Positions 1 through 6,909 are shown, numbered from the stretch's first letter. The stretch: DNA of 8,698 nucleotides from an uncultured Brevinema sp. (GCA_947036575.1 CAMQSH010000076.1:1-8698), one strand, 5' to 3'. Made by a program: numbers and translations. The notes: generated from the sequence alone by a model not told the origin.

Positions 1-1
1 T

Positions 2-514
2 TATTGGTTATCTCAATTAATGCTTAATATTTTTTCTAAACAATCTGATGGTAGATTCAAAGAAGAAGCTTTACTAAAAATAGTAAGAAAACACTTTAAT
101 TTAATAGGTGATTTTGAGATGATAGGATATTATCTTGATAAACTTCTTAATAACAGGACTCAAATAGCAGCCTTAGCGCCATTATTATTCCAAGCAGCAA
201 AAGAGGGAGACTCTAGTGCCTTAGAAGGTATTCAGAAGTGTGCTTATGAACAGGCTATTACAATACATACAGCAATGAAAAATCTAGAATGGAAAAAAGA
301 TAAAATAATGGTTTCTTATTCTGGAGGATTATTTGAAGCTGGAGATATTTTATTAAATCCATTACAACAAGAATTAATAAAATTAGATTCAAGATTACAA
401 CTTCAAAAACCTATACTTAGTCCTTTATTGGGATCTGCCTATTATGCTTATGTTTTGGATCAGAAAAAACACAATGATGATCTTATCCTCAAGTTAAGTA
501 AGCATGAAGTATAA
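2..514 (+). CDS. BadF/BadG/BcrA/BcrD-type ATPase, N-acetylglucosamine kinase-like (C-terminal part)
   Basis: The reading frame is open to the left edge (Y-W-L-S-Q-L before the first ATG at 20), so this is the C-terminal ~171 residues of a longer protein and that ATG is internal. The opening YWLSQ..L resembles the GSGYW(I/L)...AL segment of the BadF/BadG/BcrA/BcrD ATPase family, which includes N-acetylglucosamine kinases. About 100 residues later VSYSGGLFEAGD..LNPL matches the family's GG-containing nucleotide-binding segment near the C-terminus, and the ending P.LSPLLGSAYYA also fits. Family members phosphorylate amino sugars or activate dehydratases with ATP in the cytoplasm; the sugar kinase branch seems more likely here because PTS genes lie downstream, but that is inference. 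A terminator follows the stop. The N-terminal phosphate-binding motifs lie outside the window, so the substrate cannot be judged. Confidence 0.75.
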   Translation, partial: YWLSQLMLNIFSKQSDGRFKEEALLKIVRKHFNLIGDFEMIGYYLDKLLNNRTQIAALAPLLFQAAKEGDSSALEGIQKCAYEQAITIHTAMKNLEWKKDKIMVSYSGGLFEAGDILLNPLQQELIKLDSRLQLQKPILSPLLGSAYYAYVLDQKKHNDDLILKLSKHEV

Positions 515-522
515 ATTATATT

Positions 523-564
523 AAAAACAAGTTCTATATATTTTGTAGGGCTTGTTTTTATTTA
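523..564 (+). terminator. Intrinsic terminator after the kinase-like gene
   Basis: AAAAACAAG (523-531) pairs with CTTGTTTTT (551-559), extended by G-U pairs inside, and a short T-rich tail follows. It starts 9 bases after the stop at 514 and ends only about 10 bases before the AAGGAG of the next gene. It could therefore terminate, or partly attenuate, transcription into the LUD genes. Confidence 0.65.
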
Positions 565-585
565 GATCTATTTTAAGGAGAAAAA

Positions 586-1218
586 ATGTTTTTATTAACA
601 CCATCGGAAACAAAAATTCAAGCGTGTATAGATCAGCTCCAACAACGCTTCTTTAAAATCATTCGTGTCAATACTTTAAGTGAAGCAAAAGAAGAGCTCT
701 TGGCACAAATTCCTAAAGGATCTTCAATAGGACTAGGTGGTTCGGTGACACTGAACGATCTAGATATCTTAGAAGAATTCAGAAAAGAACATTATAATCT
801 ATATGATCGCTATAATCAAAAAGATTGGCCTGCAACAGTTATTAATATGAGAAATTCTTTGGATGCTGATTATTTTGTTACAGGGACAAATGCTATTATA
901 CAAGATGGATGTTTACTCCAAATGGATAGTGGTGGAAACCGTGTAGCAGCAATGGTTTATGGACCTAAAAATGTTATTGTTATTACAGGAATAAATAAAA
1001 TTGTTTCTAGCTTAGAAGAAGGTTTTGAACGTTTGACTAGGGTAGCTGTGATTAATTCTAAACGACTAAATCATCAAACTCCTTGTAATTTTTCAGGAAT
1101 TTGTGAGGACTGTATTGCTCGAGGGAGAATTTGCAATGCTACTACTATTATTTCTAGTGGAAAACGACCAAAAGGAAAAACTATAATCATTCTAATCAAT
1201 CAAGAAGTAGGTTATTAA
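586..1218 (+). CDS. LUD-domain protein (lactate-utilisation family, four-Cys type)
   Basis: A 210-residue LUD-domain (DUF162-type) protein of normal length. Visible hallmarks are GSSIGLGGSVTLNDLDIL (residues 45-62), N-A-I-I-Q-D-G (102-108), and SGGNRVAAMVYGP followed by VIVITGINKIV (115-140). A C-terminal cysteine set C167-x5-C173-x2-C176-x6-C183, with RICN, is typical of the ~210-residue 'lactate utilization protein' group and could bind Fe-S or zinc. LUD proteins of the LutB/LutC kind take part in L-lactate oxidation, but stand-alone members like this have no settled reaction. The start is fixed by AAGGAG (575-580), 5 bases before the ATG. It is followed after one base by a paralogue, so the two are co-translated. 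No separate promoter is evident between the upstream terminator and the ribosome binding site. Confidence 0.85.
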   Translation: MFLLTPSETKIQACIDQLQQRFFKIIRVNTLSEAKEELLAQIPKGSSIGLGGSVTLNDLDILEEFRKEHYNLYDRYNQKDWPATVINMRNSLDADYFVTGTNAIIQDGCLLQMDSGGNRVAAMVYGPKNVIVITGINKIVSSLEEGFERLTRVAVINSKRLNHQTPCNFSGICEDCIARGRICNATTIISSGKRPKGKTIIILINQEVGY

Positions 1219-1219
1219 T

Positions 1220-1768
1220 ATGGATACACATATAAAATGGTATACCCAAAAAAAATCAGAACGTGTAGCTTCTATTCTATTAGAGAAGCAATTTGTTCTT
1301 CATTGTTCTAATACCTTAAAAGAAGCTCAAGAAAAAATGATAGATATTTTGAAGAAACAACATAATGAAGATAGTATTTGTTTTGGAGATACACTTATTT
1401 TTTCAGATTCTGAGTCTTCTAAAAATTTAAATAAATCAGGTATTACCTATACAAACAAACATGATCAATCAACACTTCTTTCAAAGGTAGTTGTGTTAGA
1501 AGCTATGGGTATGATAGAGGATGGAGAGATAGTACTTTATGGTGATTTTAATGTTTCAGCAGGAATATTTGGAGCAGAGATTGTTTATATTTTTCTTGCC
1601 ACAGAACATTCTTTTTCTAATAAAATACAAGCTATTCAACAAATAACACAAATGAGCCAAGACCCTCGGCTTTCTTCAATAGAAGGTACTGGAGTAGGTT
1701 TTATTAGTAATGGTAGAAAATTTGATAAACGTATTCGTGTTATGCTCTATAATGTTTATGCAGAGTAA
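1220..1768 (+). CDS. Divergent LUD-like paralogue without the cysteine cluster
   Basis: 182 residues, starting one base after the previous stop with only a weak AGTAGG upstream, so translation is probably coupled to the first LUD gene. It aligns by eye with that protein: NTLKEAQEKMIDIL matches NTLSEAKEELLAQI, I-C-F-G-D-T-L matches I-G-L-G-G-S-V-T-L, MIEDGEIVLYGDFNVSAGIFGAEIV matches AIIQDGCLLQMDSGGNRVAAMVYGP, and the final R-I-R-V-M-L-Y-N matches G-K-T-I-I-I-L-I-N. The C-x5-C-x2-C-x6-C block is absent and only two scattered Cys remain (C29, C55). The family assignment is my inference from this alignment. The product may form a hetero-oligomer with its partner, or be a diverging duplicate. A strong terminator follows. 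Confidence 0.6.
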   Translation: MDTHIKWYTQKKSERVASILLEKQFVLHCSNTLKEAQEKMIDILKKQHNEDSICFGDTLIFSDSESSKNLNKSGITYTNKHDQSTLLSKVVVLEAMGMIEDGEIVLYGDFNVSAGIFGAEIVYIFLATEHSFSNKIQAIQQITQMSQDPRLSSIEGTGVGFISNGRKFDKRIRVMLYNVYAE

Positions 1769-1804
1769 AAATATTTATTTTTTAAGTTTAATAAACAAAA
1801 TTAG

Positions 1805-1838
1805 AAAAAGGACAAAGTATTATATTTTGTCCTTTTTT
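1805..1838. terminator. Bidirectional intrinsic terminator
   Basis: AAAAAGGACAAA (1805-1816) pairs with TTTGTCCTTTTT (1826-1837) around a 9-base loop. A-tract and T-tract arms make it work on both strands. On the plus strand it ends the LUD pair; on the minus strand it is the first strong stop downstream of candidate RNA copy A. Confidence 0.8.
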
Positions 1839-1887
1839 ATCATATGATACCCTAATTAATACCATACATATTATTAGTTAGTTAAGC

Positions 1888-2290
1888 TATTAAGGTGATC
1901 TTACTCACAGCTAAAGCTTCTCACTATATCTCTACCCAACTTTGCTATTAGACCATCCTGTCTGTAAAAATTAGGTCCATTATGCAAAGTAAGGATACGA
2001 AATATTGTGTTTCTAAGAGACCAATATCAATCACTTTATTCTTTCGTTATTTTCTAAAAGTTTTCTAAAAAAACTCTCCATACCTCAGTCTTGATTGGGA
2101 GAAGAAATACAGGGAGATCATAGAGCATTGTAAACTCCAAGGTTTGGTAGAATTGATGAACCTTTCAGGATATCAAAACTAATATAGATATTTACTATGG
2201 TGTAAAAACAAATATCTAGACATAATTCTTACTATTCTAAAGATAGAAATATAAAAAGATCGTTTTCTGATCTAAGGTTGTAATTATCAT
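1888..2290 (-). ncRNA. Candidate structured RNA, copy A (divergent)
   Basis: This part of the 684-base gap (1769-2452) has no convincing ORF but is collinear with copy B (7118-7491). Shared blocks are 1890-1933 with 7120-7162 (about 80% identity by eye), 2014-2056 with 7198-7236, an exact 27-base match 2195-2221 with 7361-7387, 2242-2273 with 7451-7480, and a TTGTCA-containing block ending near 2321 and 7526. Foldable elements sit at matching places: ACTTTGC (1939-1945)/GCAAAGT (1984-1990) with an inner GACC/GGTC, TAGATATTT (2185-2193)/AAATATCTA (2210-2218), AGATC/GATCT (2257-2273), and a short AACCTT/AAGGTT pair (2159-2164 with 2274-2279) where copy B has its closing helix. The minus orientation follows from copy B. 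TTGACA is kept on the minus strand at 2316-2321, but no good -10 lies 17 bases on, so this copy may be weak or decayed. It matches no RNA family I recognise. Confidence 0.4.
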
Positions 2291-2396
2291 TAGGACATCA
2301 TATAGATAGTTGTTTTGTCAATCTATAATAGAAATTTTTATTATGTAATTGTTATTTAATATTTAAGAGATATTCATGACTAAAATAATATAAGTA

Positions 2397-2424
2397 TTGA
2401 TATTAATCTTAATAATGCTATAAT
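2397..2424 (+). promoter_or_regulatory. Promoter of the PTS operon
   Basis: TTGATA (2397-2402), a 16-base spacer, and TATAAT (2419-2424) preceded by TGC, which gives an extended -10. The start would fall near 2431, leaving a ~20-base leader before the ATG at 2453. No operator or antiterminator hairpin is evident in that short leader. Confidence 0.7.
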
Positions 2425-2452
2425 AAATATATTGATAAAATTGGAGAGAATA

Positions 2453-3766
2453 ATGAGTTCTACATTTTTTGAGAAAATAGAACAGCCTTTAATGAAAGTT
2501 GCAGCTTGGATTGAGGCTAATAAGTATATTTCAGCTATTCGTAGATCATTTGTGATGATGATGCCTTATATTATGGTAGGGTCTATTTTTTTAATGATAG
2601 CAGCATTTCCACTACCTGCTTATCAAGAATTTATGAGTAATACTTTTGGTGAAAATTGGGGAGATATAATCACAATTCCACTTAGTGCAACTTTTGAAAT
2701 TATGGCAGTATTTATAGCTTTTTTAGTAGCTCAACAATTGGCAAAGCAATTGAAATTAGATGATATTACTGTAGGATTTTGGTCTTTAATAGCATTTTTG
2801 ATTCTTACTCCTTTTGGTCAGATCACAGATGTTGGTGCTGCTATACCTTTAACATGGCTGGGAAGTAGGGGTATGTTTGTTGCTATTCTTGTTGGTTTTT
2901 ATACAGCAGGCATGTTCAAATTATTTATTGATAGAAAAATTTATATTCAAATGCCAGATGGAGTACCACCAGAAGTTATCAAATCATTTCAAGCTATTGT
3001 TCCAGGATTAGGGATCGTTACGATAGTACTTATTGTTCGTTTACTTATTGCAAATACTCCTTATACCACTCTTCACAATCTTATTTATACTGTTATTGCT
3101 TTACCTTTAGTAGCTTTAGGCACTTCATTTATGGGTGCTATGCTTACTGTTATTGCTATTTCTATTCTTTGGTCTGTTGGAATTAATAGTGGGTCTCTAG
3201 TTAATGGATTTGTACGTCCTTTTTGGCTTGAGAATCAAGCTCAAAACCTTGCTGCTATTCAAGCTGGAGAGCCTATTCCTCATATTGTTACAGAACAATT
3301 TTTTGATATTCTTTGGATGGGGGGATCGGGTGCAACATTAAGTTTATTGTTGGCGATATTTTTATTTGCAAGAAGTAATCATGTTCGTAGTATAGGTGTT
3401 TTGAGTCTTGCTCCAGGTATTTTTAATATTAATGAGCCTATTCTTTTTGGACTTCCTGTGATCCTTAACCCTGTAATGCTTATTCCTTTCAATGTTGTTC
3501 CTGTTGTGTTTGTAATCACACAATATATAGCTATGTCTATAGGATTAGTTGCAAAACCTATAGGTGTTATGTTCCCATGGCCAACCCCAGCATTGATTAG
3601 TGGATTTCTTACTGTTGGTGGTATTTCAGGAGCGTTACTACAATTATTTAATCTTGTTTTAGGAGCATTGATTTATTTACCATTCTTAAGAATTATAGAT
3701 AAAGCGAGTACTTTGAACGAAGAAAAGGCAAGGATTGCTGAAGAAGTAGTAGAAAAAACTATATAA
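2453..3766 (+). CDS. PTS lactose/cellobiose-family EIIC (sugar transporter subunit)
   Basis: A 437-residue integral membrane protein of the PTS EIIC lactose/N,N'-diacetylchitobiose/cellobiose family (CelB/ChbC/LacE-like), full length for that family. Hallmarks are the N-terminal MPYIMVGSIFLMI segment (residues 34-46), P-D-G-V-P-P-E-V near 168-175, the FxxxxxGGSGATL segment near 283-295, and P-G-I-F-N-I-N-E-P-I-L-F-G-L-P near 321-335 followed by NPVMLIPF. Such proteins bind the sugar, occlude it and present it for phosphorylation by EIIB. I chose ATG 2453 because GGAGAG (2443-2448) lies just upstream; a TTG at 2432 in the same frame would overlap the predicted transcription start. The family GIHG motif reads GINSG (Asn at residue 245), so the catalytic His seems to be missing while Glu328 of NEP is kept. 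No lactose-type EIIA or EIIB is adjacent, so the partner proteins and sugar are unknown. Confidence 0.9.
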   Translation: MSSTFFEKIEQPLMKVAAWIEANKYISAIRRSFVMMMPYIMVGSIFLMIAAFPLPAYQEFMSNTFGENWGDIITIPLSATFEIMAVFIAFLVAQQLAKQLKLDDITVGFWSLIAFLILTPFGQITDVGAAIPLTWLGSRGMFVAILVGFYTAGMFKLFIDRKIYIQMPDGVPPEVIKSFQAIVPGLGIVTIVLIVRLLIANTPYTTLHNLIYTVIALPLVALGTSFMGAMLTVIAISILWSVGINSGSLVNGFVRPFWLENQAQNLAAIQAGEPIPHIVTEQFFDILWMGGSGATLSLLLAIFLFARSNHVRSIGVLSLAPGIFNINEPILFGLPVILNPVMLIPFNVVPVVFVITQYIAMSIGLVAKPIGVMFPWPTPALISGFLTVGGISGALLQLFNLVLGALIYLPFLRIIDKASTLNEEKARIAEEVVEKTI

Positions 3767-3834
3767 ATTAATATTATTAAAAAATCATAATGTCATAAAA
3801 ATATGTTGTGAAAAATAAATATTAGGGAAAATCC

Positions 3835-4284
3835 ATGCCATTAGTTGAACAATTAAAAAAAATCAACTCTGTACAAATCATTGATCATATAAACTCTTAT
3901 CAAGAAGCTATTCATTTATGTTTTAAACCATTACTTGATCAGCAGTATATTACACAGGAATATACAAAAAATGTAATAAAACAAGGAAAAGAATTGAATT
4001 TTTATTATTTACTTACTCATGGTATGGCAATGCCTCATGCTCGTCCTGAAGATGGTGCTTTAAAAAATGGTGTGTCTTTTCTTTTAGTTAAAAATGGTGT
4101 TCAATTTGAAAGCCATGAATTCAATCCTATTTATTGTCTTGTTGGTTTGGTTGCAACAGATAGTGATTCTCATATTCTTGATATGATGGATATTGCTATG
4201 ATCTTTGGAGATAATGTATCAATTATAGATGAATTACGTAAAGCTAATTCTATAGAAGATATACTATCTACTCTCAAAGTATAA
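3835..4284 (+). CDS. ulaC: PTS EIIA, ascorbate (Ula)/mannitol-fructose family
   Basis: 149 residues, close to E. coli UlaC in size. This is a cytoplasmic EIIA of the PTS_EIIA_2 fold that accepts phosphate from HPr and passes it to EIIB. The active-site stretch THGMAMPHARPEDG (61-74) places the phospho-accepting His at residue 68, the usual position in UlaC. It follows the lactose-type EIIC after 68 bases with no terminator between them, and the Ula-type EIIB follows 25 bases downstream, so all four genes look co-transcribed. The upstream TTAGGGA is a moderate ribosome binding site. The family match is clear; the symbol is by homology only, since ascorbate as substrate is not shown and no UlaD/E/F catabolic genes are present in the window. 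Confidence 0.85.
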   Translation: MPLVEQLKKINSVQIIDHINSYQEAIHLCFKPLLDQQYITQEYTKNVIKQGKELNFYYLLTHGMAMPHARPEDGALKNGVSFLLVKNGVQFESHEFNPIYCLVGLVATDSDSHILDMMDIAMIFGDNVSIIDELRKANSIEDILSTLKV

Positions 4285-4309
4285 ATATAACTATTTTAAG
4301 GAGTCATAA

Positions 4310-4591
4310 ATGAGTTTAAAATTTATAGCAGCCTGTGGTTCAGGTTTGGGATCTTCATTGATAGTTTCTATGAATACCTCGAAGGTGTTAAAAGAACTTG
4401 GTATAGAAGGGCTAGTAGAACATTGTGATATTTCTAGTCTAGCTTTTAATATAGCAGATTTTTATATCTTGGGAAAAGATGTTGCAGAATCTGCTGCAGT
4501 AGACAAATTAGATGTAACTAAAATTATTATTTTAGATAGTATTCTTAGTCTTTCGGAACTAAAAGAAAAAATTTCTCAAAAATGTTTATAA
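4310..4591 (+). CDS. ulaB: PTS EIIB, ascorbate (Ula) family
   Basis: 93 residues, slightly shorter than E. coli UlaB. This is a small cytoplasmic EIIB of the PTS_IIB lactose/ascorbate/galactitol fold. The P-loop-like CGSGLGSS (residues 9-16) near the N-terminus carries the phospho-accepting Cys9, and the rest has the expected alternating strand/helix pattern (ADFYILGKDVAE, TKIIILDSILS). It takes phosphate from EIIA His68 and gives it to the sugar bound in the membrane EIIC. A perfect AAGGAG (4297-4302) precedes the ATG, and the gene ends 14 bases before the EIIC gene. The symbol is by homology; the actual substrate is not shown. Confidence 0.85.
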   Translation: MSLKFIAACGSGLGSSLIVSMNTSKVLKELGIEGLVEHCDISSLAFNIADFYILGKDVAESAAVDKLDVTKIIILDSILSLSELKEKISQKCL

Positions 4592-4605
4592 TTTAGGAGT
4601 TAAAT

Positions 4606-5868
4606 ATGTTAAATTTTTTAGTCGATTTACTTAGTCAAGCCTCTATTCTTGTTGCGTTGTTTACGATGATGGGCTTAATTTTTCTAAAAAAGTCTCCTAG
4701 TGAGATTATTGCAGGTTCTATGAAAGCCTTTATAGGATTTTTATTGCTTGGAGCGGGGGCAGGAGTAATTGTAAACTCCTTAAATCCTTTTGGAAGTATG
4801 ATTGAATTTGCTTTCAATGTGCAAGGTGTAATCCCTAATAATGAAGCTATTGTTTCTGTTGCTATTCTTAAATATGGATCACAAGTTTCTATAGTGATGA
4901 TTCTTTCTATGGTTCTGCATTTATTTATTGCTCGTTTTACTCCTCTCAAATTTATTTTTTTAACAGGACATCATATTTTTTATATGGGAGTAATGATTAC
5001 TGTTATTTTTGCAACAATGGGGTTCACCGGTTTTCAACTTGTTTTAATTTCTGCTATAACAAATGCACTTACTATGAGTGTTTCTCCTCTTCTTACATTT
5101 TGGGTTATGCCTAAAATTATTGGAGAAGAGAATAAAATTGCTATGGGGCATTTTTCCAATTTAACTTATGTGGTTTCTGCCCTTATAGGGAATTTAATTG
5201 GTAAAAATTCTAGATCTACAGAAGAACTTAAATTGCCTAAAGAATTGTCTTTTTTAAGAGATAATATTTTAGCTATTGCTTTAACAATGTCTTTTCTTTA
5301 TATCAGTGTTGCCCTCATGGCTGGTCCAGAGTATATTGAATCTGAATTATCTAATGGACAAAATTATTTAGTATTTGCTTTGATCCAAGGTGTTACTTTT
5401 GCTGCTGGTGTGTCTGTAGTTCTTTCTGGAGTACGTATGATTATAGGTGAAATAATTCCTGCATTCAAAGGAATATCTGAAGTTTTAGTTCCTGATGCAA
5501 TTCCTGCTTTAGATTGTCCTGTTATCTTTCCTTATGCACCTAATGCTGTATTAATAGGATTTCTTTGTAGTTTTGGTGGAGGTCTTATTGGTTTATTTAT
5601 TCAAGGGATTTTAGGTACAACTCTTATTATTCCAGGAGTAGTTCCACACTTTTTCGTAGGTGCTACAGCAGGTGTTTTTGGTAATGCAACAGGAGGACGT
5701 AGAGGTTGTGTACTTGGTTCATTAGTAAATGGACTTCTACTAACATTTTTACCAGCACTATTACTTCCAATATTAGGAGATCTTGGATTCCAAAACACAA
5801 CATTTAGTGATGGTGATTTTATTGGAGTCGGTGCTTTAATAGGTATAATTGCTAATTTGTTTAACTAA
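4606..5868 (+). CDS. ulaA: PTS ascorbate-type EIIC (UlaA/SgaT family)
   Basis: 420 residues, polytopic membrane protein of the UlaA/SgaT family (E. coli UlaA is somewhat longer). Diagnostic segments are GFLLLGAGAGVIVNSLNPFG (44-63), GVIPNNEAIVSVA (74-86), ARFTPLKFIFLTGHH (109-123), FPYAPNAVLIGF in the second half, and VGATAGVFGNATGGRRG followed by GLLLTFLPALLLP near the C-terminus. In the known family this subunit imports L-ascorbate as a 6-phosphate using the EIIA/EIIB pair encoded just upstream. AGGAG lies 8 bases before the ATG. The operon ends at the hairpin starting 5 bases after the stop. Phosphorylated ascorbate is normally degraded by UlaD/E/F products, which are not here, so a different or additional pentitol/aldonate-like substrate is possible. 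Confidence 0.9.
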   Translation: MLNFLVDLLSQASILVALFTMMGLIFLKKSPSEIIAGSMKAFIGFLLLGAGAGVIVNSLNPFGSMIEFAFNVQGVIPNNEAIVSVAILKYGSQVSIVMILSMVLHLFIARFTPLKFIFLTGHHIFYMGVMITVIFATMGFTGFQLVLISAITNALTMSVSPLLTFWVMPKIIGEENKIAMGHFSNLTYVVSALIGNLIGKNSRSTEELKLPKELSFLRDNILAIALTMSFLYISVALMAGPEYIESELSNGQNYLVFALIQGVTFAAGVSVVLSGVRMIIGEIIPAFKGISEVLVPDAIPALDCPVIFPYAPNAVLIGFLCSFGGGLIGLFIQGILGTTLIIPGVVPHFFVGATAGVFGNATGGRRGCVLGSLVNGLLLTFLPALLLPILGDLGFQNTTFSDGDFIGVGALIGIIANLFN

Positions 5869-5872
5869 ATTC

Positions 5873-5905
5873 AAAAAAGCTCATCATTACGATGAGCTTT
5901 TTTAT
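5873..5905. terminator. Bidirectional terminator between convergent genes (repeat stem, copy 1)
   Basis: AAAAAAGCTCATC (5873-5885) and GATGAGCTTTTTT (5891-5903) form a perfect 13-bp stem with loop ATTAC. It serves the PTS operon from the left and the 5929-6480 minus-strand gene from the right. The same stem recurs at 6910-6940 and 8540-8570. Confidence 0.9.
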
Positions 5906-5928
5906 GTTATAAAGGTATAATGCTTAAT

Positions 5929-6480
5929 TTACTTACTATAGGTTCTTTTGTTTTTTGTTGGTAAGAACTTTGTAAGATCCCAGCCTATTGATATGTACGT
6001 TTTGTATTCATTCATATAGAACGCTGTACTTGCAATGTAGTTATTTCTCCATCCAAAATAAAATTGATCCCAATGTAATTGTAAACCTGGTAATGCAACT
6101 ACAAATGTTAGACCCGTTGAAGGAGCTGTATAGAATGTTTTGAGACCAAGCCCGAATCCAAAAAAATCAACTGTTAAAAATAGATCTTTAGGTAATGTCA
6201 ATTCAAGACCATAAGTAACAAATGTGTTCCATTGTAATCCTGTATCAAACATTGTAAAAATAAGCTGAGAGTCTGTAGTCAGTTGATGTCCTATAGGTAC
6301 TTCTGTATCTGCTTTTTGAGCCCAAGTAGCTGTGTACCCAATACCACCACCTAGTTGAAGGGCAGCTGCTGATCCATATCCCAACATTCCATATACCTGT
6401 AAACCATGATTTGGAGTTACGGCATGATTTTTTTGCATTATAGCAAAAAGAACTAAAAATAATAATAAAAATTTTTTCAT
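5929..6480 (-). CDS. Secreted, probable beta-barrel outer-membrane protein
   Basis: 183 residues with a clear signal peptide: MKK, a hydrophobic run FLLLFLVLFAIM, then a likely signal peptidase I site after N-H-A (around residue 20). The mature part is rich in Gly and aromatics with alternating hydrophobic strands (G-Y-G-S-A-A-A-L-Q-L-G-G-G-I-G-Y, LTVDFFGFGLGLKTFY, LHWDQFYFGWRNNY, TYISIGWDL), a pattern typical of small outer-membrane barrels. It does not end in the common C-terminal Phe but in a basic tail. AAGGA lies 7 bases before the ATG and a TTGATA-17-TATATT promoter lies upstream. I do not recognise a specific family; an outer-membrane or periplasmic place is inference from composition. 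It is convergent with the PTS operon and has no evident functional link to it. Confidence 0.7.
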   Translation of the reverse strand: MKKFLLLFLVLFAIMQKNHAVTPNHGLQVYGMLGYGSAAALQLGGGIGYTATWAQKADTEVPIGHQLTTDSQLIFTMFDTGLQWNTFVTYGLELTLPKDLFLTVDFFGFGLGLKTFYTAPSTGLTFVVALPGLQLHWDQFYFGWRNNYIASTAFYMNEYKTYISIGWDLTKFLPTKNKRTYSK

Positions 6481-6518
6481 TCGATATTCCTTAGTAAAGT
6501 TTTATATTTATTATACTT

Positions 6519-6547
6519 AATATAATATTTTTTATTGATTATATCAA
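6519..6547 (-). promoter_or_regulatory. Promoter of the secreted-protein gene
   Basis: On the minus strand TTGATA (6547-6542), 17 bases, then TATATT (6524-6519), about 30 bases upstream of the ribosome binding site at 6488-6492. A TATAAT lies a few bases further downstream but has no -35 at proper distance. The region is very AT-rich, so chance matches are likely. Confidence 0.5.
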
Positions 6548-6643
6548 ATGTTTTGTTAATATATTTTTGAAATTAAGATAAATAAAAAATTTGTTTGGTA
6601 TTTTATATCATATAGTGTTATTATATAATAAAAGGAGTATTTT

Positions 6644-6817
6644 ATGAGTATAAATAATAATGAAAAAGATATTACTTTTCAAAAAAATTACAATAGCAAA
6701 GGGCTAGATCAAAAAAATAATAATAATGGCAAGGGGCTAGATAAAGATAGCTCTTTTCAAAAAAATAATACGGGTAAAGGCTTGGATCAAGACATGACCA
6801 TGAAATGTATCAAATAA
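6644..6817 (+). CDS. Small Asn/Lys-rich repeat protein (57 aa), unrecognised
   Basis: A 57-residue ORF with an excellent AAAGGAG (6631-6637) 6 bases before the ATG, and TATAAT at 6624-6629 upstream. The product is hydrophilic and built from imperfect repeats. F-Q-K-N occurs twice (12-15, 38-41) and K-G-L-D three times (19-22, 30-33, 45-48), each KGLD preceded by an Asn/Gly/Ser-rich linker and followed by Gln or Lys. It ends D-M-T-M-K-C-I-K with a single Cys. There is no signal peptide or membrane segment, and the composition predicts disorder. I recognise no family. The strong ribosome binding site and the downstream terminator argue that it is expressed. Codon use in the repeats varies (KGLD is spelled with ctag, ctag and ttgg), so the repeats have been kept at protein level rather than being a fresh DNA duplication. 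Confidence 0.6.
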   Translation: MSINNNEKDITFQKNYNSKGLDQKNNNNGKGLDKDSSFQKNNTGKGLDQDMTMKCIK

Positions 6818-6870
6818 GATAGTCATCTTATAGATAGTCATCTTCGGGTATCCTATGGATAGTCACTTCC
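6818..6870 (+). repeat. GATAGTCA direct repeats in a 3' untranslated region
   Basis: GATAGTCATCTT occurs at 6818-6829 and 6833-6844, and a related GATAGTCACTTCC at 6858-6870. The last two flank a small hairpin, TATCC/GGATA near 6849-6861. The cluster begins directly after the stop codon of the small repeat protein and precedes the terminator. An inverted copy (GATAGTCATCCTCGG on the minus strand) lies at 8604-8618 in the 3' region of the right-edge gene. Confidence 0.6.
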
Positions 6871-6909
6871 CTGAGAATAACAATTATAATTTCTAATCAA
6901 ATTCTAATC

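Noticed and set aside
2432..2434. TTG as start of the lactose-type EIIC
   Set aside because: It lies at the predicted transcription start and has no ribosome binding site, whereas ATG 2453 has GGAGAG at the right distance.
1769..2452. Decayed protein gene in the long gap
   Set aside because: Neither strand shows a reading frame or protein motif of useful length; similarity to the other gap occurs as blocks with hairpins and not in codon-like periodicity.
4635..4949. Minus-strand open frame of 104 codons inside the Ula-type EIIC gene
   Set aside because: It lies antisense within a clearly coding, well-conserved gene, has no ribosome binding site and has no recognisable features.
5601..5798. 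Minus-strand open frame of 65 codons inside the Ula-type EIIC gene
   Set aside because: It is an antisense shadow of the conserved C-terminal part of the EIIC; its Pro/Thr-rich translation reflects the complement of Gly-rich codons.
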